Source of the DNA: Alteriqipengyuania bathyomarina_B
GTDB lineage: Bacteria; Pseudomonadota; Alphaproteobacteria; Sphingomonadales; Sphingomonadaceae
Direction of reading: 5' to 3'
Assembly: GCF_038594605.1 (NCBI RefSeq)
Contig: NZ_JBCFZM010000001.1
Span: 372,001 to 436,000 of the forward strand
DNA: 64,000 bases
The position numbers and the translations under genes were made by a program. The notes below the pieces were generated by a model. The model had not been told where the DNA came from. It saw nothing but the letters and a program-made list of their open reading frames with translations, and did no database searches. This document shows positions 8,737 to 17,682 of the stretch, one piece after another (within the stretch, counting starts at the first letter, position 1; each line of letters begins with the position of its first letter).

Positions 8737-9390
8737 CTAATCCGCGCAGTATTCGAACTCGCCTTGCTCGCAGCGACGCACGGCTTCGCGCCATTGTGCC
8801 ATCCGTTCTTCGTAGGCGTCGCGATTGGCCACCGCCTCCGCCTCGATCTCGCGGTTGCGCCGCTCCACCGCAGCGACCTCGGCCTCGTACCTTGCCCGGT
8901 CCTCTTCGGAAGTTGCCCGCCGGCTCGCGTTCATCTCGTTGATCGCTTCGGTGTAGACGATCATCTGCCGCTTGGCGGTACAATCGCGAACCGATGCCTC
9001 GCTCTCCTCGCCCGACAGCGCGGGATCGGCATTACGGCGACATGCCCGCGCGACCGAATCCATGCGCGAGTCGATATTGATGCCTTCCTCGCGCAGCATC
9101 TGCAGCATGCTGTCCATGCCCGGGTCTGCGCTCGCCAGCTCGGCCCGCTCCGCCATGATCGCCTGGCAGCGGCTGCTGGTGTAGATATCGAGCAACGCCT
9201 TCGCGCGCGCTGAGTTGCGATCTTGCGGGGTGTCCATGGCGGCCAGTTCGCTTCGCGCGCTGTCGCACTGGACATAAGTGTAGGCTTCGCCGCCGGTCGG
9301 AGCGGGATCGCCGGAAGGCTGCGCTAGCACCGTACCCGCGAGCGGGGTGGCGATTGCCAGAAGGAACACGGTGCCTTGGAAAATACGCAT
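8737..9390 (-). CDS. Secreted cysteine-containing, coiled-coil-rich hypothetical protein
   Basis: Not recognised. 217 residues with a signal peptide (MRIFQGTVFLLAIATPLAGTVLAQ, cleavage near VLA-Q). The mature part is highly charged and mostly helical, with a long Glu/Arg/Ala-rich segment (about 150-205) likely to form a coiled coil. Several cysteines (CDSAR, SRCQA, RACRR, RDCTA, RRCEQGEFEYC) suggest periplasmic disulfides. The start is supported by gggaggagcttc directly upstream. It lies head-to-tail with the YbjN-domain gene, 113 bp apart. Confidence 0.8.
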   Translation of the reverse strand: MRIFQGTVFLLAIATPLAGTVLAQPSGDPAPTGGEAYTYVQCDSARSELAAMDTPQDRNSARAKALLDIYTSSRCQAIMAERAELASADPGMDSMLQMLREEGINIDSRMDSVARACRRNADPALSGEESEASVRDCTAKRQMIVYTEAINEMNASRRATSEEDRARYEAEVAAVERRNREIEAEAVANRDAYEERMAQWREAVRRCEQGEFEYCAD

Positions 9391-9467
9391 GAAGCTCCTC
9401 CCAAATGTGCGACGCGAAACTACCACCGAAAGGGGCGATAGCAAGCGGATCCCCTGCGCCTCCGGTG

Positions 9468-10544
9468 TTAGAGCAACCGCATCTGCCCGTCGACCATCGG
9501 CGCGCGGAATCGTGAGCAGTCGAGCGCGAATTTCGCCTTGCCGTCCCCGATGCCTGCACGGCGACATGCCACGCGAAAGCGCGCGCGGAACAGATCTGCC
9601 CAGACGCCGGTCGGCTTCAGCCGGGTGAAGAAATCGGGATCATTATCCTTCCCGTTGCGGATTGAGCGGACGATGGACATCACCTTGTCCTTGCGATCGG
9701 GAAAGTGGGTTTCGAGCCACTCGCGGAACAGCGGAGCCACTTCGTGCGGCAGGCGCAGCGGAATCCATCCGGCGGAGGTCACGCCGAGTTCAGCCGCGCG
9801 TGCGACGATCCCTTCCATCGCGTCGTCGGTAATCGCGGGGATGACCGGCGCGATCGAGCAATGGGTCGGGACGCCCGCCTGCGTCAACGTCTCTAGCGCG
9901 GCGATCCGCTTGATGGGGGAGGGCGCGCGCGGTTCGACCAGCCGCGATAGCTTCGGGTCGAGCGAGGTGACCGAAATCGCCACTGCGATCAGGTTTTTAC
10001 GGGCCATCTCTCCGAGGATGTCGAGGTCGGCCAGAACCCTGTCGGACTTGGTGGTGATCGTCACCGGATGGCGCGCGTCGAGGCATACCTCCAGCATCTG
10101 CCGCGTGATCCGGTAACGGCTCTCGATCGGCTGGTAGGGATCGGTGTTGGTGCCCATCGCGATCGGGCGCGGCTGGTAGCCGGGCTTGGCCAGCGTTTGC
10201 GCCAGCAGCTTCGCCGCATTCGGCTTGGCGAACAGCTTGCTTTCGAAATCGAGGCCGGGGGAGAGGTCGAGATAGGCGTGGCTGGGCCGCGCGAAACAAT
10301 AGATGCATCCATGCTCGCACCCGCGGTAGGCGTTCACCGATCGGTCGAAGCCTATGTCCGGCGACTGGTTGAAGGAGAGGATCGAGCGCGGCTTTTCGAT
10401 CGTCACCTCGGTGCGCAGCTTGGGGACGGGGCCGTCGATGGCCTCTCGCTCGTCACGCCAGTCGCCATCGGCCTCGCGCGACGGCAGGTCGAAGCGCGTG
10501 GACACGTCCCCGCTCTGTGCGCCTCTGCCTTTGACCTGTTCCAT
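9468..10544 (-). CDS. PA0069 family radical SAM protein
   Basis: Radical SAM enzyme of the SplB-like PA0069 group, substrate unknown. The cluster motif CEHGCIYC (C76, C80, C83; CX3CX2C) follows the conserved SFNQSPDIGFDRSVNAYRG lead-in. Further family features are MGTNTDPYQPIE, TTKSDRVLADLDIL, the VAISVTSLD strand and SIAPVIPAITD. 358 residues from MEQVKGRGAQ (ATG 10544); another ATG 12 bp upstream is possible and neither has a strong ribosome binding site. It is separated from both neighbours and probably monocistronic. Confidence 0.93.
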   Translation of the reverse strand: MEQVKGRGAQSGDVSTRFDLPSREADGDWRDEREAIDGPVPKLRTEVTIEKPRSILSFNQSPDIGFDRSVNAYRGCEHGCIYCFARPSHAYLDLSPGLDFESKLFAKPNAAKLLAQTLAKPGYQPRPIAMGTNTDPYQPIESRYRITRQMLEVCLDARHPVTITTKSDRVLADLDILGEMARKNLIAVAISVTSLDPKLSRLVEPRAPSPIKRIAALETLTQAGVPTHCSIAPVIPAITDDAMEGIVARAAELGVTSAGWIPLRLPHEVAPLFREWLETHFPDRKDKVMSIVRSIRNGKDNDPDFFTRLKPTGVWADLFRARFRVACRRAGIGDGKAKFALDCSRFRAPMVDGQMRLL

Positions 10545-10678
10545 AGCGGGGAACATAAAGAGAACGCAAGCGTGAGTCGATCCAGATTTTTGCGGCGTTC
10601 CCAACGCCGAGGCAATCGGCAGCTCCGACGCTTTCGGGCAATTTGGTTCGATGTCTCAACCGGGGTGGAGAGCGGTCG

Positions 10679-11185
10679 TTAGGACGAGAACAAACACCAG
10701 GCGTAATCAAGAGCGCATCTCTTTGTTGGGTCCTCACGACCGGCATGCGGGGTTACTGCTACAATGTCACGCGGCGACCTATCAGGTGGGAGGTCAAGGA
10801 AATCGACCGCGTTTCCGGTGCCGAACGAGACAACCGAGCCATCGCGGAAGGTGAGCTGGAACAAGTGATATCCCATCCCGCTCTCGCCAGCGGCATATAT
10901 GGTCTCTGCAAGCTCTCGCGGCAGTCTCGATGGGCTTTCCTCGAGGTCCGCCACCTCCTCCAACGGCACCGACTTCTTGCCGGTGTCTTCCTCTGGCCAC
11001 ACCCCCCATTTCTCGAACCACTGCGCGGCAGGGCATAGGTATACGGCGTCTCGCAGTTCGCCAGTGCGAAGCGTTACAAGTGCCGGATAGTAGATCGCCT
11101 GTGTTGGCTCGATCTGCGACAGCCTATTCCGAAGTTCGTTCGGAAGACGCGGGTAGCGCTGAGCTCCACTCAAAGGGTTCGTCAT
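10679..11185 (-). CDS. Hypothetical protein (168 aa)
   Basis: Not recognised. Soluble, no signal peptide. The N-terminus (MTNPLSGAQRYPRLPNELRNRLSQIEP) leads into a mixed alpha/beta region with aromatic residues (AAQWFEKWGVWPEE) and a short segment GYHLFQLTFRDGSVVSFGTGNAVDFLDLP that looks like beta strands. ATG 11185 with gaag upstream is preferred over GTG 11200. By eye the base composition is lower in GC than the neighbours, and it lies between unrelated genes, so it may be an accessory gene. Confidence 0.65.
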   Translation of the reverse strand: MTNPLSGAQRYPRLPNELRNRLSQIEPTQAIYYPALVTLRTGELRDAVYLCPAAQWFEKWGVWPEEDTGKKSVPLEEVADLEESPSRLPRELAETIYAAGESGMGYHLFQLTFRDGSVVSFGTGNAVDFLDLPPDRSPRDIVAVTPHAGREDPTKRCALDYAWCLFSS

Positions 11186-11309
11186 TGACTTCTGCGGCAC
11201 CAGTCGACTGTCTGCAATCGGGTCGTTAGCGGAATGGCGGCTTCGGAATTAGGGAATACGGAACCAGACTTTCTGTGAGAACCCGCCATACCCTACCTTC
11301 GCGGCCAAT

Positions 11310-12344
11310 TCAGCCCAGCGCCACCTGCAGCACCGCCGCGGCCAGCCATAGCGCCAGTAGGATGACCGATTCCCAGCCGATCCCGCCGGGCCCCTGCTTC
11401 TCGCGCCGCAGCAGGCCCAGCAGCAGGATCGCAGTCATGATGCACACCAACGCCATCCAGAACAGCGAACGCTCTCCGATGGCGTGATAAATCGAGCCGT
11501 CGCGATAGGCGATGTCGCTCGCCGAGACGAACAGCGCATCGAACATGTTGCCGCCGATGATCCCGCCGATCGCGAGCTGCAGCGCGCCGCGCCGCACCGC
11601 TGCGATGGTGGTGACGAGTTCGGGCAGCGAAGTGACCACGGCGGTCCCCAGCGCGCCGACGACGCCTTGCGAAATGCCAAGCTGCGCGCTGAGCGCGAGG
11701 CCGGTGTCGCCCACGACATAGCCGCATCCGCCGACGATCAGGACGAGGCCCGCGAAAGATGCCGCCAGCAGTGCGGTTGAGCGTGGATCGTCTTCAGGGT
11801 CGTCTTCCTCGAGGCGCAGCCCGTCGGTCTTGATCGGCCGCCACATGGGCTCTTGCCGGATGGAGTGGGCATTGTGCAGCCCGACGAGATAGACGAGGAT
11901 CATCACCGGGCTGGCCGGGTGAACGCCGAAGAACGCGATGTCGGGCGCGGCGTAAGCCATGATCGGCATGGCCGAGAGGATGATGAGCACCGTCGCTTGG
12001 CCGAGGTTCACCGTGCTCGCGCCGGCGTGTTCGAGGTTCACCTTGCGATAGAAGATGTCGGCGAGGGCGAGGAACATCGTCTGCGCCGCAATCCCGCCCA
12101 GCGCATTGGAGACAGCGAGTTCGGGCGCGCCGCTGGCGGCCGTGGTGACCGAGGTGACAATCCCCGAAATGCTGGTGCCCGCACCCAGCAGCACCGCACC
12201 GATCAGCGCTTCGCCGAGGCCAGTGCGGTCCGCCAGCACATCCGCGATGCGCGCCATCTTGCTGCCGAAGAAGGCGATCAGCAGCGCGCTGGCTGCGAAT
12301 AGCGCTCCGAGCCATTCAAGCGGAAGGGACTGGATATCGGGCAT
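11310..12344 (-). CDS. Sodium/calcium exchanger family antiporter (CaCA)
   Basis: Inner-membrane cation/Ca2+ antiporter with about ten hydrophobic spans in two homologous halves. The alpha-1 repeat is visible at about residues 54-84 (LGAGTSISGIVTSVTTAASGAPELAVSNALGG) and the alpha-2 repeat at about 230-270 (LGTAVVTSLPELVTTIAAVRRGALQLAIGGIIGGNMFD). The SxPEL and GGNxxD patterns carry the ion-binding acidic residues. An acidic loop (EEDDPEDD) separates the halves. 344 residues, as in YrbG-like proteins. The ion specificity cannot be read from sequence alone. No ribosome binding site of note precedes the ATG. Confidence 0.9.
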   Translation of the reverse strand: MPDIQSLPLEWLGALFAASALLIAFFGSKMARIADVLADRTGLGEALIGAVLLGAGTSISGIVTSVTTAASGAPELAVSNALGGIAAQTMFLALADIFYRKVNLEHAGASTVNLGQATVLIILSAMPIMAYAAPDIAFFGVHPASPVMILVYLVGLHNAHSIRQEPMWRPIKTDGLRLEEDDPEDDPRSTALLAASFAGLVLIVGGCGYVVGDTGLALSAQLGISQGVVGALGTAVVTSLPELVTTIAAVRRGALQLAIGGIIGGNMFDALFVSASDIAYRDGSIYHAIGERSLFWMALVCIMTAILLLGLLRREKQGPGGIGWESVILLALWLAAAVLQVALG

Positions 12345-12408
12345 GGGGCTTGCTGAGAGAGCGCGCCCCCGGGTCTATCGTTCCAGCAGAGTTATCGTTC
12401 GAGCAGAC

Positions 12409-12936
12409 TTATTTTTCCAGAAGGCGAGGCATCAGCTCGACGAAGTTGCAGGGCCGGTGGCGGCTGTCGAGCTGGTCCTTCAGAATTTTATCCCACCCGT
12501 CCTTCACCGCACCATTGCTGCCGGGAAGGGCGAAGATGAAGGTGTCTCCCGCCAGCACCGCGCAGGCGCGGCTCTGGATCGTCGAGGTGCCGATGCTGTC
12601 ATAGCTGATCCAGCGGAACAGCTCGCCGAAACCGGGGATGTCCTTGTCCTTCACCCGGTCGAGCGCTTCGGGCGTGACGTCGCGCCCGGTCAGCCCGGTG
12701 CCGCCGGTGGTGATGACCGCATCGACATCCACGCTCGCGATGCATCGGCGTAGCACCTCGTAGATCTCGGCTGCGTCGTCGGGGCAGATCGTCCGCTCGA
12801 TCAGGATATGCCCCGCCTCGCGCACGCGCGCCTCGAGCAGGTCGCCGGAAGTGTCGGTCGACGGTTCGCGCGTGTCGGACACGGTCACGATTGCAATGCC
12901 GATGGGCGTGAACGCGCGGGTTTGGTCGATCGGCAT
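12409..12936 (-). CDS. moaB: Molybdenum cofactor biosynthesis protein MoaB (molybdopterin adenylyltransferase family)
   Basis: MoaB/Mog family protein, 175 residues, expected to adenylylate molybdopterin for molybdate insertion. Characteristic stretches are IAIVTVSDTREPSTDTSGDLL, VITTGGTGLTGRDVTPEA (the MPT-binding TGGTG motif) and FALPGSNGAVKDGWDKIL. It lies 13 bp downstream of a lytic transglycosylase gene on the same strand, so it is probably the last gene of that transcription unit. No other moa/moe genes are in the window. Confidence 0.94.
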   Translation of the reverse strand: MPIDQTRAFTPIGIAIVTVSDTREPSTDTSGDLLEARVREAGHILIERTICPDDAAEIYEVLRRCIASVDVDAVITTGGTGLTGRDVTPEALDRVKDKDIPGFGELFRWISYDSIGTSTIQSRACAVLAGDTFIFALPGSNGAVKDGWDKILKDQLDSRHRPCNFVELMPRLLEK

Positions 12937-12949
12937 CGGTCCGCTTTCA

Positions 12950-14710
12950 TCAACGGCGTGTGAGGCGCGTGTCGACCTGGTTCGCCTCGGGGAAGCCCGG
13001 CCAGCGGTTCATCGCCAGTGCCTGCCGCGTGGGCGAGGGGGCGGCCGCCTGCCGCTCGTACATCCAGTAGTTGCGGGTGACGATGGCGACGTAGCCGCGC
13101 GTTTCCCAATAGGGGATCGATTCCATGTAGAGCAGCGGATCGTCCTGATCGCGTACTTCGCTGTTCCAGCGGCCCACCGGGGTCAGCCCCGCATTATAGG
13201 CGGCCATGATCTTGGGCAGCTTGCCCTGCGTGTAGGAATGGTCGCGCAGCATTTGCAGATGGCGCTGGCCGAACGCGAGATTGACGTCGGGCTGATTGAG
13301 CGAACGCGGATTGCTGCCGACCCCGAGGCTGGGCCCATGCTGGCGGGCGGTCGCGGGCATGATTTGCATCAGTCCGCGCGCGCCGGCGGGGCTCACGACC
13401 GCCGCGCGGAAGTTCGATTCCTGCAGCGCGTGGGCATAGGCGAGCGCGGGGTCGACCTGCCAGCCGTTGACGGGTGCCCAGCGCGCGACGGGGAAGCGCA
13501 GCGCCGGATCGGGCGTGCCGCCACGCGGCGCGTTATGCGCCATCCACAGCTGGGTGGAGGGCAGCCCAAGCTCGCGCGCGAGGCGCGAGAGCGCGGTGAA
13601 TTGCGACGGATCGCCGATCCTCGCCTGATGGCGCAGCACCTCGTCGGCCAGATCGTCCTCCCCAATCTGGGCCAGCGCCACGGCAGCGCGCACGTTCTCT
13701 TCCCCGTTCAGCCGACGCCAGTCCTCGGGGCTGAGATCGGGCGTCTCGCCCGCACGCGGCAGCAGTTGGCCGAGCTGTTCGCGGGCGAGCATGCCGTACA
13801 GCGTCTCGTCCATCATCGCCGCGCCGCGCAACTTCTCGGTCGCCTTCTCGGGCTCACGGCAGCGGATATAGGCGCGGCTCGCCCAGTAATAGCTGGCGGC
13901 GGAAAGCTCGGGATTGATGGCGGACGCGCCCGCACGCTCGAAACCGTCGGCAGCGGTCGCGCAGTCGCCCATCCGCCACGCGGCAAGGCCGATGACCCAT
14001 TCGCCTTCGGCCACCCACGCTCCGCTGCCGTCGCGCACGGTCTGCGCCATCGCGAGAGCGGCGGCGTCCTGGTTCTCGATATAATAGCTCCATGCGACCC
14101 GCTGGCGCCATTCGGCCCGCGCCGCGCTGCTGAGAGTCGCGTCGACCCCGTCGAGCAGCACGCGCGCGCCATCGGGATCGTCGTTCTTGATCCGCTCCAG
14201 AATCGCGGAACTGATATCGCGCGGCATCGTGCCGTCGTCGATCCCGCGCGGCAGGATGCGCTTGCTGGCATAGCCCTGCGGCTGGAAGCTCTGCTCGCGC
14301 GGCAGGTACGGCGCGCTCATCAACCCGCGCTTCATCGCGAGGTTGCTGATCTGCTCCGCTTGCGGCAGCGTGCTGCCCTTGGCGAGCCATTGCTGGAGCT
14401 GCGGCAGTTCGATGCGCGGGCTGTTGGCGTCGAGATAATACTCTGCCTGCGCCACCAGCTTTAGCGGTTCGTCGGGCCGCTGCGCGAGCAGGCTCTCGAC
14501 CTCGCTCCAGTTGCCCGCATCGAGCGCCTGAAAGACCTTCGCGTAGAACTGTCGGTCCGCGTCGTTCAACACCTGCGGGATGTTCGGGTTTGCGGCACGT
14601 TCGCGGAAATAGTCCGCTGCGGTTTGTGCCTCACCATTCTGCGCGAGCGCGGGAGCGACTGTCGCCGTCGCGGCGAGAGCGGCGGCGAGCGAAAGGATAA
14701 TGCGTTTCAT
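12950..14710 (-). CDS. Soluble lytic murein transglycosylase (SLT family)
   Basis: Periplasmic peptidoglycan-cleaving enzyme. A signal peptide (MKRIILSLAAALAATATVAPALAQ) precedes a long helical superhelix domain of TPR-like repeats (about 30-400) and a C-terminal SLT domain. The catalytic glutamate is E431 in ALQESNF, followed by GARGLMQIMPATA and KIMAAYNAG, as in Slt70. 586 residues, a little shorter than E. coli Slt70. The start at 14710 overlaps the stop of the upstream gene by ATGA; an in-frame ATG at 14737 would extend the N-region and is less likely. Confidence 0.94.
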   Translation of the reverse strand: MKRIILSLAAALAATATVAPALAQNGEAQTAADYFRERAANPNIPQVLNDADRQFYAKVFQALDAGNWSEVESLLAQRPDEPLKLVAQAEYYLDANSPRIELPQLQQWLAKGSTLPQAEQISNLAMKRGLMSAPYLPREQSFQPQGYASKRILPRGIDDGTMPRDISSAILERIKNDDPDGARVLLDGVDATLSSAARAEWRQRVAWSYYIENQDAAALAMAQTVRDGSGAWVAEGEWVIGLAAWRMGDCATAADGFERAGASAINPELSAASYYWASRAYIRCREPEKATEKLRGAAMMDETLYGMLAREQLGQLLPRAGETPDLSPEDWRRLNGEENVRAAVALAQIGEDDLADEVLRHQARIGDPSQFTALSRLARELGLPSTQLWMAHNAPRGGTPDPALRFPVARWAPVNGWQVDPALAYAHALQESNFRAAVVSPAGARGLMQIMPATARQHGPSLGVGSNPRSLNQPDVNLAFGQRHLQMLRDHSYTQGKLPKIMAAYNAGLTPVGRWNSEVRDQDDPLLYMESIPYWETRGYVAIVTRNYWMYERQAAAPSPTRQALAMNRWPGFPEANQVDTRLTRR

Positions 14711-15510
14711 GGGGGACTGTGGTTCCACTCGAGCCATCGATTCCAGGTCTGTGCGCGTTTGGCCGGATTGCGCAAAAGGGTCGCCATGTCCGGTACTGCA
14801 AAGGCCGGAACGCTAACAGAATCAATTGCGATATTGGTTAACGCGGCAGGTTCCTGCGCCGTCTCGTGCGCCAGCAGCGACCAGACGCGGCTTCCACAGG
14901 CGATGATCGTCTTTGGGCGGGCGAGAGCGATGTGATGCAACAGCAAGGCGCCGTAGCCCGCCTTCGCAACGGCGTTCCACTCGGGCCGGAGGTTGTGGCG
15001 CGGCAGCACGCTCGCGAAATAGGCGGCATCGGGCGCGAAGCCCATCGCACGCAGCATATTGGCGGCCAGCGTGCCGCCGGGTCCGCCGAGCAGCGCCTCG
15101 CCATCCTCGGCTTGCGGCTGGTCGATCACGAGCATGACGGGCGCCTCCGCCGCGCCGCGCGGCGCAATGCGCGAGTAGGCACCGGGCGGATCGAGCATTT
15201 CGCTTTCCAGCCACCATTGCTGGAATGGCGCCAATTCGGCAGGCCATTGCTCCCGATCGCCGGGATATGTGCCCTCGCTCTCCTCGTCGAGGAAGCGCGA
15301 CAAGGCGGCTTTCTTCGGCTCGGGAAGGGGCGCCGGAGCGGCCTGCTTTTCCGTTACGGCTGCGGTGGCCTGCGCTTCTTCCTCGGGCGACGACAGCCAT
15401 CCGCCGGGCGCGTCGGCGACATGCTCTTCCACGCCCGCTTCCCGCCACCAGTCGAGGCTGGCGACGAACGCTTCGCGCAATTCATCGGGCTTGGTGGAAA
15501 GATCGGACAT
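14707..15510 (-). CDS. Degenerate uracil-DNA glycosylase superfamily protein
   Basis: 267-residue protein with a poorly conserved, Pro/Ala/Glu-rich N-terminal 95 residues and a C-terminal domain resembling type 4/5 uracil-DNA glycosylases: VMLVIDQPQAEDGEALLGGPGGTLAANMLRAMGF at the GEAPG...PF.G..G..L motif, then YFASVLPRHNLRP and PKTIIACGSRVWSLL. The motif-1 acidic residue context is changed to DQPQ, the motif-2 histidine region reads PDMATLLRNPAKR instead of HPAYLLRNP, and only one cysteine remains, so a 4Fe-4S cluster cannot form. Catalytic activity is therefore doubtful. ATGA overlap with the lytic transglycosylase gene downstream indicates co-translation. Confidence 0.78.
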   Translation of the reverse strand: MSDLSTKPDELREAFVASLDWWREAGVEEHVADAPGGWLSSPEEEAQATAAVTEKQAAPAPLPEPKKAALSRFLDEESEGTYPGDREQWPAELAPFQQWWLESEMLDPPGAYSRIAPRGAAEAPVMLVIDQPQAEDGEALLGGPGGTLAANMLRAMGFAPDAAYFASVLPRHNLRPEWNAVAKAGYGALLLHHIALARPKTIIACGSRVWSLLAHETAQEPAALTNIAIDSVSVPAFAVPDMATLLRNPAKRAQTWNRWLEWNHSPP

Positions 15511-15595
15511 CCCGAGGGAGGTCTTGACCTGTGGCGCGCAGGCAATCAAGTCACAAGCGACTAAAGCATAAGCCGGGAAAGGGCTGCAACAGGAT

Positions 15596-17242
15596 ATGAC
15601 CGAACGCGAATCCATGCCATGCGACGTGCTGGTTGTGGGCGGCGGCCCCGCCGGCCTCTCCGCTGCCATCCGCCTCAAGCAGATCAACGAAGAGCTTGAG
15701 GTCGTCGTCCTCGAGAAGGGATCGGAGATCGGCGCGCATATTCTCTCGGGCGTGGTCCACGATCCCAAGGCGCTGAACGAGCTGTTCCCCGACTGGCGGG
15801 ACATGGACTGCCCGATCGGCGAGGTACCGGTGACCGACAATTGGCACTGGGTCCTGCGCAAGAACGGCAAGTTCGCGATGCCGCACATCGCGATGCCCCC
15901 GCTGATGAGCAACAAGGGCAACTACGCCGGATCGCTCGCCAACCTCACTCGCTGGCTGGGCGAGCAGGCCGAAGCGCTGGGCGTGATGGTGTTCCCCGGC
16001 TTCCCCGCCGCCGAAGTGATCTATGGCGATGAGGGTGCCGTCGCCGGTGTCATCACGCAGGACATGGGCATTGCCGAAGACGGATCGGAAAAGCCCGATT
16101 TCCAGCCGGGCATGGAAATCCACGCCAAGTACACGCTGTTCGCGGAAGGCGCACGCGGCAGCCTGACCAAACAGCTCAAGGCGAAATACGACCTCGAGAA
16201 GGATTGCCAGCCGCAGACCTACGGCCTGGGAATGAAAGAGCTGTGGGAAATCGACCCCAAGAAGCACGTGCCGGGCCGTGTGATCCACACGCAGGGCTGG
16301 CCGCTCGATAACGACAGCTGGGGCGGCGGTTTCCTTTACCACATCTCGGACAACCAAGTCGCGCTCGGCTTCGTGGTCGCGCTCGACTACGCGAACCCGT
16401 ACCTGTCGCCCTACCAGGAATTCCAGCGCTGGAAGCACCACCCCGATATCCTCGACATCCTCGAAGGCGGCAAGCGCGTGGCCTATGGTGCGCGCGTGAT
16501 CAACGAAGGCGGCTGGCAGAGCGTGCCGCAGCTGGCATTCCCCGGCGGTGCGCTGGTCGGTTGCTCGGCGGGCTTCGTCAACGTGCCCCGGATCAAGGGC
16601 AGCCACACCGCCATGAAGAGCGGGATGCTGGCGGCCGAAAGCGTCGCGGCGGCGATCGCGGCGGGCAAGGAGCACACCCAGCTCGACGAATATGACGACG
16701 CCGTTCGCGAAAGCTGGATTGCGACCGAGCTCAAGAAGGTGAAGAACGCGCAGCCCGCGATCGCCAAGCTGGGAGGCGATTTCGGCACCGTTCTGGCGGG
16801 CATCGACATGTGGATGCGCACGCTCAAGATTGGGCTGCCCTTCACGCTGAAGCACACGCCCGACTACAAGCACACGCAGCGCGCGGACCTGCACGACCCC
16901 ATCGTCTATCCCAAGCCCGATGGCGAGATCAGCTTCGATCGCCTGACGAGCGTGGCCTACAGCTTCACCAACCATGCCGAAGACCAGCCCAAGCACTTGA
17001 AGGTGCTGGACATGGAGCTCCAGAAGGAAAGCGAGCTGGGCGAATATGCCGGCCTCTCGCAGCGCTATTGCCCCGCAGGCGTGTACGAGTGGGTGAAGGA
17101 CGAGGATACGGGCGAGGACAAGTTCGTGATCAACGCCCAGAACTGCGTCCACTGCAAGACCTGCGACATCAAGGACCCGAACCAGAACATCGTCTGGACC
17201 GTGCCCGAAGGCGGCGGCGGGCCCAACTATCCGAATATGTAG
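15596..17242 (+). CDS. Electron transfer flavoprotein-ubiquinone oxidoreductase (ETF-QO)
   Basis: Membrane-associated flavin/Fe-S enzyme passing electrons from ETF (fatty-acid and amino-acid dehydrogenations) to ubiquinone. The FAD-binding GGGPAGLSAAIRL is at about residues 13-25, the central region has GMKELWEIDPKKH and LVGCSAGFVNVPRIKGSHTAMKSGMLAAE, and the C-terminal 4Fe-4S cluster uses the cysteine in RYCPAGVYEW plus CVHCKTC. 548 residues, full length. ATG 15596 is used; an internal ATG at 15614 would still keep the FAD motif. It is divergent from the UDG-like gene. No ETF genes are nearby. Confidence 0.96.
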   Translation: MTERESMPCDVLVVGGGPAGLSAAIRLKQINEELEVVVLEKGSEIGAHILSGVVHDPKALNELFPDWRDMDCPIGEVPVTDNWHWVLRKNGKFAMPHIAMPPLMSNKGNYAGSLANLTRWLGEQAEALGVMVFPGFPAAEVIYGDEGAVAGVITQDMGIAEDGSEKPDFQPGMEIHAKYTLFAEGARGSLTKQLKAKYDLEKDCQPQTYGLGMKELWEIDPKKHVPGRVIHTQGWPLDNDSWGGGFLYHISDNQVALGFVVALDYANPYLSPYQEFQRWKHHPDILDILEGGKRVAYGARVINEGGWQSVPQLAFPGGALVGCSAGFVNVPRIKGSHTAMKSGMLAAESVAAAIAAGKEHTQLDEYDDAVRESWIATELKKVKNAQPAIAKLGGDFGTVLAGIDMWMRTLKIGLPFTLKHTPDYKHTQRADLHDPIVYPKPDGEISFDRLTSVAYSFTNHAEDQPKHLKVLDMELQKESELGEYAGLSQRYCPAGVYEWVKDEDTGEDKFVINAQNCVHCKTCDIKDPNQNIVWTVPEGGGGPNYPNM

Positions 17243-17319
17243 TGCGCCAGCGCCGGGATGGACCTATCAGGTCGGCTCCGGCGCTCGCATCGGGCGGGCC
17301 CACAGGAAAGAAACGCGTC

Positions 17320-17676
17320 ATGCAATTTTTGCCGATCCTCACGGCAGGGACGATGCTGGTCCTTGCGCATTCGCCGTGCCTCGCCCAATCCGCGCAAACG
17401 CCAGGCGTGACCGAAGTTGCACCCGGCGTGAGGAAAGTCGACGGCGCGCAGGTGCCGAGCACGCAGATCAGCGCGGCGGCGCTGAAATCTGCGATCGAAC
17501 AGGACCAGACCTTCAAGGCGATCAAGAAGCTTTTCACGGTGAAGGGTATCGAAAGCCCCGGTCCTGCCGGCACGACCACGCATATGTACAAGATAGTCGA
17601 TACCGACACGGGGGAAGACAAGGTCGTCATCCTGTTCGTGAAGGGCAAAAAGATCGTCGACTATCTCATCACCTGA
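17320..17676 (+). CDS. Small secreted hypothetical protein (118 aa)
   Basis: Not recognised. A signal peptide (MQFLPILTAGTMLVLAHSPCLAQ) precedes a mature part of about 95 residues with beta-like segments (THMYKIVDTDTGEDKVVILFVKGKKIVDYLI). The frame is open upstream of this start, but ATG 17320 has the binding site aggaaagaaa and yields the signal peptide, so it is chosen. It ends 6 bp before ispE, so the two may be co-transcribed. Confidence 0.8.
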   Translation: MQFLPILTAGTMLVLAHSPCLAQSAQTPGVTEVAPGVRKVDGAQVPSTQISAAALKSAIEQDQTFKAIKKLFTVKGIESPGPAGTTTHMYKIVDTDTGEDKVVILFVKGKKIVDYLIT

Positions 17677-17682
17677 GGGACC

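Noticed and set aside
12851..14464. 537-codon plus-strand frame opposite the lytic transglycosylase
   Set aside because: No domain or start signal; the minus-strand transglycosylase is clear. The same reasoning rejects long frames opposite the ETF-QO gene, the decarboxylase, the ammonium transporter and the aldehyde dehydrogenase.
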